DNA of 41,075 nt from assembly GCA_019648995.1 (NCBI GenBank), contig BLXT01004326.1:1846362-1887436 (forward strand), written 5' to 3'. This document shows, in pieces, positions 1 to 11,100 of the stretch. Within the stretch, counting starts at the first letter, position 1, and each line of letters starts with the position of its first letter. The notes under the pieces are model-generated. The model did not search any database, was not told where the DNA came from, and worked only from the letters and a program-made list of their open reading frames with translations. The stretch is from Plakobranchus ocellatus (taxonomy: Eukaryota > Mollusca > Gastropoda > Plakobranchidae). The translations under genes were made by a program, and so were the position numbers.

Positions 1-379
1 TTCTTAACATTTTATTCTTAGAATACAATTAAAAACAGTATTTTTATTCAAAATATATCCAATATTCAACCTGAAATTATTCATAATTCATTCGCGGCTG
101 TAATATTCATGAATGAATGAATAAACTTGAATATTCACCACGACACTACACCGTGGCGGGCCGTGTATAAAAAAGGCTGTGAATAGAGTCTGTGCAGTAA
201 CGTTTTATGCGTGTAGACCTTTCAATAGATTCTGATCTTTGTTATTAAAACCCTCATTTAGGATATATGTGATATCTGGTTCGGTTTAACCAATCCGAGC
301 TGAAGTTAAGCAAGACAATGTCCGCTGTATGATTTTGATGGCATCTGATGCCACATTTCTGCGTTAACCGCCAAGGCCA

Positions 380-620
380 CCATTTGGTTGCAATTTCTCC
401 ACTGCAAACTTCTACATTTAGAAGTTTATTGTCTGGTCTATTCCTAAGCTATCTAATGCTGCAACTATTTTTATTGATGGTCTATCTGATCTTTTGGCTT
501 TTCCATTTTTCATTTCTTTATTGTTGCCTTTACCTTTTCTTTGGATAGTAGGACCCTGTAGGTTATTTCTCATTTCAGGTTTTCACCCTTATTATCTTTG
601 AAAAGATCTTCAACATATTG
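380..620 (-). mobile_element. LINE fragment, RT N-terminal region, inverted
   Basis: The minus strand from about 615 reads VEDLFK followed by a decayed KxVKATxKK block and LDSLGID-like sequence. It matches the longer LINE copy at about 4300-4130 at nucleotide level, including TTGAAAAGATCTTC and CTATTCCTAAG-TATCTAATGC. Several frameshifts and stops are present. Confidence 0.6.
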
Positions 621-624
621 TGAC

Positions 625-1003
625 AAACGGCTCAATCCAAAAATATCTTTGTAAACGTGTTTGATATTACTGCCTAAAATGCTAGGGGCAACAGAAATGA
701 GGACTGACTTAGAGCAGTCAGTTTAATGAGCCACTCAATAAAAATCCTGTTGCGAGTTTTGATGAACAGAATGCGCAAGAGTCTAAGACCAGAAACAACC
801 ACAAAACACTGGGCTTTGTGCCTCATAAAGGACTATAAGCGCAATATTCATTTTGTCAATGCTTATGGAAAGTTGAACAGAAATTTATAAAGTTCTCCAC
901 CTCTGCTTCATTGATTATTCTAAGGCTTTTGTCAAAGTAAAATGTGAAGAGCTGTTTCACATGCTGGGAATATTACACATTGATAGTAAAATAATGGCAT
1001 AAA
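625..1003 (+). mobile_element. LINE fragment, central RT region, forward
   Basis: The plus strand reads SLMSHSIKILLRVLMNRM and RKSLRPE from 720, then GFVPHKG in another frame, then CFIDYSKAFVKVKCEELF (about 905-965). These are the RT blocks leading to the FIDYxKAFDxV motif. Same family as the minus-strand copy at 2700-4490. Contains stops and frameshifts. Confidence 0.75.
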
Positions 1004-1639
1004 ACCGCTCCGCCCACAGCTCGGGATACCGCTGCAGATGTAGCTTACCTGTCCCCTGTCCTGATCCCCACCAGGCTCTCAGCTCACAAGGTCAAAGTTC
1101 AAAGATACCATTGTAGGTAGGAAAACATGGAACTGAAGAATCAAGTGAAACTTTGATCTTTAATTTTCAAAAGTGATCGAGAGCAAAGTGTCAAGATACA
1201 TTGACAGTAAGACGATGATTAAGTTTGTTAAACACTTTATCAAGAGGAATAAAAAAAAAAGGGCAATCCGCATGGTGTTACAACAAAGGCAGGGTGGTGT
1301 CAAGTAGCTCAGCCTAAAAGTTTAAGGGGAGAGATCCTGACACGAACCTAAAAGTTTCTCTTTCACCAGGCAGTGTACGCGCTGACTACCTCTAAGCGCT
1401 GCATGCTTGATTTGTTTATTGCACGCAATGGTGCATTTTCTGCATGTCCATCGCTGAAGGATCGTCTTTGGTGAAGATAAAAGAAATGTTTATATGTTGT
1501 TTCATGTACAAAGTTTAAAAGAAAAGATCCCTGTAGCGTCTTTATGTCAATACAATCCTTTTTTTTTTTTATTATTATTATTATTAAACAAAATCTAAAC
1601 CCCCTTTGTAAAAGAGTACATAATGTATTTTTGTTATTG
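1004..1639. other. No gene recognised; AT-rich with short ORFs only
   Basis: Between the LINE fragment and the mariner remnant. A slightly GC-richer patch at 1008-1085 and an (ATT)n-like tract at 1571-1585 are the only landmarks. A 104-codon minus-strand ORF at 1363-1677 has no recognisable motif and overlaps the mariner terminal repeat. Confidence 0.6.
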
Positions 1640-1641
1640 TA

Positions 1642-1935
1642 CGAGGGATGTCCGAAAAGAAACAGGAAAAGGGGCATAACTCAAAGAGTTTTGATCAGAT
1701 AAATTTGAAACTCACACAGATTGAAGTTCACTCTTCCACTACTTCTCAACGTAATCCCCGTGGAGATCGATGCATTTTTGCCAGCGCGACAGCAGCGCAT
1801 TGATACCCACTCGAAAGATTATCAAACCAATTCCTCAATTCACTGATGAGGTCATCTTCTGTCTCGAAAGCCATGCCTCCTAAATGGCGCTTCAAGGGTC
1901 CAATCAAATGAAAGTCACTGGGTTTTGAATAGGCT
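1642..1935 (-). mobile_element. mariner transposon fragment: transposase C-terminus and 3' terminal repeat
   Basis: The minus strand, from about 1931, encodes KPSDFHLIGPLKRHLGG, matching the APSDYHLFGPLKxHLGG region of mariner transposases, which holds the third catalytic Asp. A frameshift near 1815 follows; the other frame then reads GINALLSRWQKCI and GDYVEK to a stop, the usual mariner C-terminus. The + strand then shows TA (1640-1641) and CGAGGGATGTCCGAAAAG, a typical mariner terminal repeat. Everything 5' of the third Asp block is missing; the break is next to a poly-T run at 1936. Non-functional. Confidence 0.82.
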
Positions 1936-2012
1936 TTTTTTTTTTTTTAAGTTGGGTTTCACTTGGGTTTCACTTGGGTTTTAATATGTCATTTGAATAC
2001 GGTTTTATTATA

Positions 2013-2015
<3 letters not shown>

Positions 2016-2074
<59 letters not shown>
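2016..2074 (+). repeat. (ATT)n microsatellite
   Basis: About 20 ATT units. A 22-base T-run lies downstream near 2236-2257. Confidence 0.95.
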
Positions 2075-2075
<1 letters not shown>

Positions 2076-2257
2076 GTTAGCGCTGACTTTTTATAGGGTT
2101 TTTGGGTTCTGCGTTTCTTTCGTTTGTGTATTTTTAGTTTCGGGTTATTAGCTGTATTAGCTGTTTTCTTTGAGGACGTCAGTATATACGCAATAGGCCT
2201 AGTCATTTTTTTAATATTATAAAGTGCATCAGTCTTTTTTTTTTTTTTTTTTTTTTA

Positions 2258-2699
2258 TACTTTGCACCTGTGTTGAGATTAGTATGTCCGTTGCCTACTT
2301 TTTTTTGTTACACTGTGTGGTAGTATCGGAGTTGTGCTAGTGTTACTGTAATATGACTTTACATTTTATGGTGTCAGATTTTGCCAACATTCCATGGCGA
2401 TACCTTACGTAACCACATTCATTACCATCAACAATCAGAACCAAAAAGTCCTTCTTCGAAAGTAATAATAGAAACAATCGGTTTAAGTTCCTTCTGTTTT
2501 CGTGTCAATCTGTAGTCTAGATCGCAACCAGTCTAACCCATCGCACTGACACAACTGCCGCACACGCCTCATCCATTGGAATATTCTCACACAATAATGG
2601 TAGACGCAGAATAACTTTCATTAGGAATGGTAGAAACATCATGTTTTGCTCCATACAATACACTTGAAGATCATCACTACATGGGACTAAAGGCCTAAT
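2258..2699. other. No gene recognised between mariner remnant and LINE
   Basis: Unique-looking sequence of mixed composition. The stretch 2380-2640 is less AT-biased than its surroundings but has stops in every frame and no recognised protein motif. Confidence 0.5.
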
Positions 2700-4490
2700 G
2701 CAGGCACAGTTTGACCGCGTGAGCTGTCTGTTTACTCTTCTTTGGGCTTGTGGACTTTTTCTTTACGTGCCTGTGTGGAACAGACATTGGCGACAAATGT
2801 TCCTCAAATCTGCTCATAGTTGACCTTACAGTTGTTGCTACATTTTCCTATTGCCCATGGCTTAAGGCTTGCAACAAAATAAAGTTATTCTCTATCTACC
2901 TCTACTGCGTTTGCCTTCATTCTTTTCGGTAATTGCTAAATGTTCTAAACCCTTTGGTCGGCAAATATGTCCAAAAATTAGTGGTTGCCTTCGTCTTATG
3001 GGGTTTTTTTTTTTGTGATCGCTCTAGATTAGTTTCTTCCAGTACCAATTCATTGGACTTCTTTCTGTCCATGATATTCTCATCATTGTTCTGGTAAACC
3101 AAATCTCTACCGCTTCCAGTTTACTATTTGTTTCCTTGTTTAACGTCCAACGCTCACTGCCATTATGATAATGCTCACTAGATATTTTTTTATATCCCTA
3201 TTTTAGTTTCCATAGTTAAGTTTCTGTTTAACAGCATTGGTTTCAGTTTTTGAAATGTATGGCCATTTTTTGTGCACATTTCACTTTTGCATCTACCGTC
3301 TGATAAGGTAGCCAAGATATTTTAATTTTGTAACTTGCTTGATTTTTTCACATTTTCTTGCGAGATTGCATTTGAGATTTGAGGATTTCTTTCAGATGAC
3401 CATGCAATTTTTTTCCACATTCAAAAACAGGCCCATTCTTTCGCTTTCTAAAACTGCAGTATCTAAAATTCTTTGAAGTTATTTTATCAGATTCTGCTAT
3501 TAAAGATGTATCATCTACATAGGCCTACCTGAGATTATTAGATTAACTTCATTTATAAATCTGAAATATCCTCGAGATTCTTTAAATATCATTTCATTGC
3601 AGTAGTTGAATACGACCAAGAGGCATCGGACATCCCCGCTCACACCTCTTTTGATCGATTTGAAATCAATGTGTTCTCCTTCAATTCTTACCGATTTAGT
3701 ATAGATTTCTAATTACTCTCAAATCTTTACCGTCAATGTCTAATTTTTCTAGCACATGAAACATCTCTTCATGTTTTACTTTATCAAAGGCCTTAGAATA
3801 ATCAATGATATAGAGATAGAGGTTTTTGGGGTTTTTTTTTTTGCATTTCTATACACCGCTCCATAAGCATCGCAAAGTGAATATTGGATTTCTAGTGCCT
3901 TCATCAGGCGCAAATAAACTGTTTTGTGGATAATTCTGTTCTTAAACTCTCGAGCATTTTATGCATCAAAACACGCAACAGGATGTTTGTAAAGTGGCTC
4001 ATTATACTGATTGTTCAATGAAGTTCACATTCTGTTGCTCCAGGTATTTTAGACAGTCCTTAAAAATAGATTTACAAGGATCTTCTGGAAATGCATCACT
4101 TTCATATATCGCTTTTTGGGGTTTTCTTTTCAGATCTATTCCTAAGTTATCTAATGCTTTAATTATTTCGTTTGGTATATTATCTGGTTTTGTGGCTTTA
4201 ACGATGTTTTTATTTTGTTCCTTTACTTCTTTTTAAGGATAGATTAACCCAGTAGACTTTTCTTTCTTTCAAGTTTTTCAGCTCTATCGACTTTGAAAAG
4301 ATCTTCTACCTCACCATATTTAGTACTTCTTCTTTTCCTTGACATTGTTCCGTCCTTTCATTTGATGAAGCCCTGGATGCCGCGAGGGCTGCTGCTTTTG
4401 GTTTTCTTAACTCATTTCGTTTTTCTAGGATGTAACTGTCAATATTAAGCTTTCACTCTGTTTCCTGACATTGTTACTTTCTCCATTCCT
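2700..4490 (-). mobile_element. LINE (non-LTR retrotransposon) remnant, reverse transcriptase to C-terminus
   Basis: Read 5'-3' on the minus strand: an RT N-terminal block with KATKPDNIPNEIIKALDNLG (about 4210-4140); ILLRVLMHKM-like (about 3990-3940); IIDYSKAFDKVKHEEMF (about 3810-3755), RNLY after it; AYVDDTSLIAES, the YxDD catalytic box (about 3528-3491); LKYLGYLI (about 3335-3305); EAVEIWF and MMRISWTER (about 3115-3060); and EGKRSRGR (about 2915-2890). Order and content are those of a LINE ORF2. Stops and frameshifts are numerous. No endonuclease domain is visible beyond about 4490, so the copy is 5'-truncated. Clade not assigned. Confidence 0.82.
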
Positions 4491-4940
4491 TTTTTTCCTA
4501 GTTTGCATTTTATCTTGTATGTTTTAAAAAAAAATATTATTATTTGTTTGTTATGGTGTATGGGCTGCCCGGTACATGATTGTGTATCCCGAGCAATAAT
4601 TTTCATATTAGTGTCATACTTTTTTTATAAGAACAAGGCGGAAGTTTACATTCCCAAGGACGCCAAGACTCAACTGGACTACAGAAACCAGAAATAACGT
4701 TTTGTCTTTCGACTAGGATGTAAACGTACATTATAATCATTGAGTTGATTTTGAAGTAATATCGTATTTGACAATCAGCATTTTCTTAAAAATCCAGTAT
4801 TTGCAGACCTAGATTTAGATCTATATCCAAATCCATATCATCTTTGAAAACCACGACCCAGACCTGTTTTGAAGTTGCTTCTATTTCTATCGAGCAAACT
4901 TGCAGAGTAGAGTGAGCCTGATTAAAAAACAGTGGTTACA
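4491..4940. other. 5' flank of TM6SF, regulatory content unknown
   Basis: Covers the boundary of the truncated LINE and the probable 5' UTR or promoter. AGATCTA words occur at 4808-4830. No TATA box, CpG cluster or confident splice acceptor was found. Confidence 0.4.
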
Positions 4941-5151
4941 ATGGACATGAAACGCTTAAATATGAGACATGGTGTAATTGTTGCATTGATGTCCTTTTCA
5001 TCATGGTTGGTTTCATTCCTTCTATCGTATTTGGGAATAATGAAAGATCAAATTGTGGTATTCACAGCTGGAGTGATCTGTTTAACTGTTGTTGCTGTTG
5101 GAGTTTTCTTCATATTTAGAGACGTCCAAAAAGTAGACCCCTTGTTATATG
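4941..5151 (+). CDS. TM6SF1: TM6SF exon 1 (residues 1-70 plus first base of codon 71)
   Basis: Contains the start codon and two hydrophobic segments, ending in DPLLY, equivalent to DPLFY/DPLY in the vertebrate proteins. The donor is gtgaga at 5152. The exon ends in phase 1. Any 5' UTR exon or promoter upstream is not identifiable. Confidence 0.88.
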
Positions 5152-8100
5152 GTGAGATATTATTAATCTTAGAATTTTTCTTAATCGTTTAAACGGTAAT
5201 GTAGATCATCTAATCTAGATCTAGGACTTAAGAACTTTTACAACTTAGGCCTAGACTTCTAGATTTAGATTAGATTTCAAAATCTGGTCATTAGAAATAT
5301 TAGGCCTACTCAAAATTTATATAGATCTAGATCTAGCTAAATAAATTATAATGATGATGTACAATTTGGTCTGATTGAATTTGGTGGTATAGAGACCTAC
5401 AGGTACTTTTTTTAAACTGGTGACACTTACTTCCATATTTAGTCTTTTTAAAGTGATGCTTATTCCCAGGAGGCTGAATACAAATCTGAAGGTTTTATCA
5501 GTCACAAATAAATAGTTGGAAAAATAGCCTGTAAAGTTGAATTATACAAGATATTGTTGTTCAAGATATTTTACCCTGAGCAATCCTTTGTTAATTTAAA
5601 AGAGACTGAAATTCAGCATGCTTTGGCTTCATTTCATCAGAAAGTCGGTTTGAAAACTGATAGCAAATTTTTTTTTATCTGGCTGAAATTGGTATTTGGT
5701 AGGAGCCCTAAATCTTAATGCTTGAATTGGGCAATATAACTGAATATAATTTAGTATGCTTCACATAAGTAGAAAGAATGGTTTAAAGGCAAACTTGCCT
5801 AAAGTTCTGCATTTTATTTGGGACAGTCCCTATACAGCAACTGTCCTACATGGAAACAGTGTCTCAGAAAAAACGTAATAGCCTTTGATTTTTTTTTTTT
5901 TTTATTAATATAATTGTGTTCTCTCTCATAGGATCAATCATAGCATGCAAGATTTATCTTCATTCAATCAGGTATATTTTAGAGACATGCCAATCAGAAT
6001 GCAATTGCGTATTTTCCTACACAAAAACAAAAAAGATATTATATATATATATATATGCAAATTATGCGTCAAGATGTTCAAATACACATTTTTTTTCCCA
6101 AAGTATGTGCCTGGGATGGTTTAAACTAAAGCCCTTCCTCTTGACCATGATTCTAGAGCCTAGGATGACTGACGCTAGATTGATAGATCTATCAAGAGTC
6201 AGGCTCCCATTTCAGCATCGCACTCCCAACAGTCTTCAAGATCTACAGGCTTTTTTTCTTTCTCTGAGGATGTACCCTCTGAGTTTTATATGGGGTTATC
6301 TATGTATCCTTAACATTAAAATTGGTTGCATTAAATTATGCATAAAATTTACAAATCACGGTAAAAAAAAAAAATTTAGATGTACACTGAAAGTTTCATC
6401 CGTAAAATAATTAATGCAAAAGCACTCATTTACTTTGGATTGTCAGAAAATTAGTTTTCTGCAGTGTTATGTGTTTAAGATTTGCTATGATTTTTTTCTT
6501 TTTTTTTTTTAATTCATCCCTTATTTGCCAGCCTGCATTTTAAATTTTTTACTAAAAATTGTTTTTTTTTAATCTGAATCAGTTGCCAGTGTGTTCAGTT
6601 GGAGCTGCATCATAGACTTGGGCATTGCTCTGGAGCTTGACGGCTATATCTCCAACTTCATTGGCTACTACTTTGTTGAGGGTGAACCATATCTAAATAC
6701 AGCACATGGAACAGTCATTAACTATTGGGATGGAACTGTGCACTTTTTTCTCTACCTGGCCATGATAGTCCTCTTTTGTAACAGGTAATGCTGGAATTTT
6801 TTTTCCTCCTATTATGTGGATGCTTCCATTAGAGGGAGCAGCTCTAGATGAACTTATGTTGAAAGGTTGTTGAATGTACAAAAATATTTTAAAAATAGAC
6901 ACGATGAAAAGATTCCAACTTTAATTCAGAACTTATCGACCATAAAAATGACTTTGAAAACTTGAATCACCATAAATGTATAGAATATATCTTTTTAGTT
7001 TAATCAAAGTATCGAGGTAAAAGAAGAAGAGATAGATCTAGATAATCTTTTGCAAAAATAATTTTAATCAAAAGGAGATCTCTGCTGACTTGGATAATAT
7101 ATATATAGGATATCTTTGAAACTGTATTGTAGTTTATGTCATCTATAGCAAATCCATAATTTTTTCAGTAAAAAAAATATTTTTAGAGCATTTTTCGTTT
7201 TTTTCAAATGATTTGCAATAAATTTCAAAGCTGATAATTCCCAAAACTATACAGTCAGCAAAGCTCTGTTGAGGTCTCACCAGTTAGTAAATTTTCACAC
7301 ATAAGAACCAAGAGTCAATTACAGTATATGGTTGTCACTCATTGAGCTGATCTCTTAAAACACCCTGAGTAAGCATCATGAAAGGATCCACCCATGTCTG
7401 CTTTAGATCTGAAACTTGAAAATGAAGAAGAGAGATTTTTTTCCTTACGTCCAATCAAATTGAAAAAAAATTTTTGAAAACACATGAGTCACCAATGTTC
7501 ATATTCAAGCAAAAAAAAAAATTTTTTTTTTTTTTTTTGTACAGTTATACAACTTTCGCCAAGAAAACAGCTTAAATTTGGATAAGGGCCTATACATAAA
7601 ATATTGAAATAAAAAATTTTTCTAAAAGGAAATGGAAATGTTCAAAGGCTTTGCCTTCACGTACAGAAAAGCAGTTGCATAATCACACAAACGAAAAGCT
7701 GCTGGGTTCCGGCTAATGCCAACAACCTTTGATGAATTGTTTCTGTTTATCCACAGGTTAAGTTATCGTGAAGTTGGTCTGTACTGGGCTGGTTCAATTC
7801 TCAACAGTATGGTGGTTTTGCTGATAGGAGCTGTTACAGGTAGGAGGTCTGGCTTTTGATCTCTCTCTCTTTTTCTTTCTTTCTCTCCCTCGCCCTTATT
7901 CATTCAGATTATTTACTAATGAGTATAGAAGTGTAGTCTAACTCCTTTGAGACTGACCCCTTTACCTCCTGTTATTCTTTCTGTACGGACTGAGGTTTTT
8001 TGGCTTTAAAAAAAAACATAATGAAAAAAGTTGTCAAGCAATTTCTCTAAATATTTGGATACATAAAATTTACTGTTAGACCTGCTAGTTGCAACAATTT

Positions 8101-11100
8101 TATTTATTTATTTTTTTTAACAAAAGGGATAAAAATTAGATTTTTCAGAAAATTTCCTGAAGCCCATAAAATTAAAAGATGCAGCCAATGGGTAAGAACA
8201 CATGAAAATTAAGCAAAGATGCTTTTGACTTTTATGGATATTTATTTAGATCCAGACTGAGAATCATCTAGTTGCGCTCTTTTTTTTTTTTTTTACTTTG
8301 GATCTTGATTTATTGTAACTAGATCTGTTTGTACTCTGAATGTTTCTTAGATGTACACTTATATCTGGATCTCGCTCTAGGCGCCTCTGGAATCATTTTC
8401 ACTTATACTGCAAAAACTCTTGATCTTTATCAGAAAATTTTTCTCAAGAAAATCAAACAGACTAGGTCTATTCAAGGCCATAACTGTGCTAGATCTAATA
8501 CAGACCGAGATCAAGATCTTGATCTAACCTCTTAGAATGCACTGATTCGGTTCAGTAACATGAATTCTCAATTATTTTGTGAAAAAAAAATAGTTCTGCA
8601 AGGATAAAAATTCGATTTGAAATACTTTTGAATAAATGATTCAGGAGCAAAAGTATTGAGACAGAGAGTTGTGTGTGCAGTTGCTATAAAATAGTAATAT
8701 ATTGCTTACGGTTAAAAACACAAGGGTTGCGGGTGCCATCCACTGGGAATTTTTGGGTTGCCTGCAACAGGTTTTAGCTGCTTTGCAAGCAAATCAAATA
8801 TTTTCTAATAGCTTTACAAACTGAAATTTTTGTCAGAGCAGCACCTTAGATAGTCACAATGCTTTTCATTTGGTGTAAAATCCTAAATAATCATTTTAAA
8901 TCCTGGACCAAAAAGAAACTTGTCTTGAATTTAATATTTTTGAATGCTTTTTTCTTTCTACACTTTATAGAAGTTTAGCTATTCAGAAATAAGAAACTAA
9001 GAATGCGATCTTTATTCAGATGTTACTGACATCAAAATGCATTTTCAGAAATAATAATCGCAAGTCTGATTTATAGAAATAAATCAGCAGATACATTTTT
9101 TTATCATTAAACCACATGACTGTTATTGATTGTTTCTTGAATTGCTTTATCATATTAGGTAATCATCCCATCAAGCTCTCCATATTCCTGAACACTCCAT
9201 ACCTTCTGTTACCCATAATAGCATTAGTGAAATTATTGCATGAACGGCCTCCCCAAGCCAGAAGTTTTCTTCAAGTAAGTTATCAAGAAAATATCCACTT
9301 TTAATGATAGTATTATAAATGTCTTCCAGTTATTCATGCCTATCTTAAGTTTGCATTTTTTGTTTTCATTTTAATACTAGCCAATATTTAAGTGGTAAGG
9401 TTTTTTCTCCTTGTAAATTAAAGAAATTTAGATGTGTATCTGTTATCTTCATTTTTTTTTTCATTTTTAATCTCGAAATTTGCCATAAATTTTGCAAGTT
9501 GATACAGCAGAATTTTTATGTTTTATGAATGTGGGAGTGATCCTTGGTATACAATTTCAAGGAAAGAGAAAAAAAAAATTTTTTTGATAGCATCATTGAA
9601 GCAAAAGATAGATACGATATTTCTCCCAAATTGTTGACTGCCTCTTTAATTTATTTTATGTTGAAAGACTAAACGTTCTCAAAAATATATGCTTTCTTTC
9701 TGTCTTTCTTTCTTTTTAAAAAAAATTTTTTTTTTTTTACTGTAATATGCATGAGATGAGGAAAAAATATCTGTATGTTTTGTATGTTTGTTAAACTGTG
9801 AACTATTTTTTTCATGAATAAATTCATATTCATTGAGTCATTTTGGAAGTTAAGGGGTCTCTTTCAGTAAAACATTTCTTAGCCTGCGTAGGGCAGCTTC
9901 TGGTTTGAATCTACTTTTCTATTTAAAAAATTAGAAGAAGCAAAATAAAATATTGAATAAGCTGACATAAAGTGTATTTTCATTGTTTGCAAAGCTTTTC
10001 ATCCAGTAAAATTCAGTGGAAAGAAACTGTGATTTTTCCAAAAGGAAAAAAATTGAATGTTTGCTTTGATATTCTTATCCTTCGTTAATAAACAGAGTAA
10101 CCAACTGATCTTGGATTGCATTGCTTGTAAAAATATATTGTCTCAATATATGAAGATTTAAGAAAGGAAAAGAATACCCTGTGAAGACAGATTTTGAAAC
10201 AATATCGTTCAAGTTTATTGAAATATTAGGTATTTGTGTGTGAATCAGAGTTCCTGTTTTTGTTGGCATATGTAAAAATTTAATTTTGTTTCATTTAATT
10301 CTTTCCAGTTTCCAAATATATTCAGGCGTCCAGTTGATTTTCTCTTCATACTCTACTTTGGAGCAGCTCTTTGTATTTCCATCTACAGAGCTCTGGTAAT
10401 GGCTTTAGTTTATAATGTAAATCTGGGTTTACATTTTTTAGCTTTTTTCAATTTTTTTTTTCTTTTTCGTTATCGATTTAGTTTTTCATCATTTTGCTTG
10501 TTCACATAATGTTTAAAATTGCCATTTCTTTCTAAGTTTGAATAAGTTTCGAGATCTGTATTATTTTTCTAAGTTGAAATAAGATTTTGTTTTGTTTCTT
10601 TTCATTTGGAAATATTAATGACTTTCTGTTTCATTGCCTAACGTGTTTCTTCTTTATCAGTTTGGAAACAAATATCTAGCAATCATTAATTAAGATACAG
10701 CAAAAATCAATTTTGAAATATTATGCTTCAGATAAATATTTTATATGTATTATATATTTAGCAGAAAAGGTATATTTTAGAAATCAAATATTCTTAAATT
10801 AATGATAAATAAAGCCAATTTTAAACGTGTGAATTTGACAGGCCGCCATGGGAGGCAACTATAGCTCTATGAAATTGTATGTCAAAGATTACGACCCATA
10901 TTTGAGAGATCCAACCAACTTTCCGTTTATTCAGGCAAGTTTTAGAAGTAGAGAATCAGTCTTTTTTTTTTTTTTTGGTTTCGGAATTAATCTGATCTGT
11001 GTTGTGATTGAAGTATCAATGGGAAAAAAAGGGAAAGTAGTAAACGCCTTTGATTTGTACATTTAAAAATCTGCAAAACCGAAGTCACAGAAGTGGTTTT

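Noticed and set aside
284-320. GAAGTTAAGCAA within a 5S-rRNA-like context, possible 5S-derived SINE head
   Set aside because: Only about 12 bases match well; no internal promoter arrangement, tail or target duplication could be shown.
1363-1677. 104-codon minus-strand ORF
   Set aside because: No motif; overlaps the mariner terminal repeat and an ATT tract.
5916-6410. 164-codon plus-strand ORF inside TM6SF intron 1
   Set aside because: Flanked by T-runs and an AT microsatellite, no homology, and it would disrupt a well-supported exon join.
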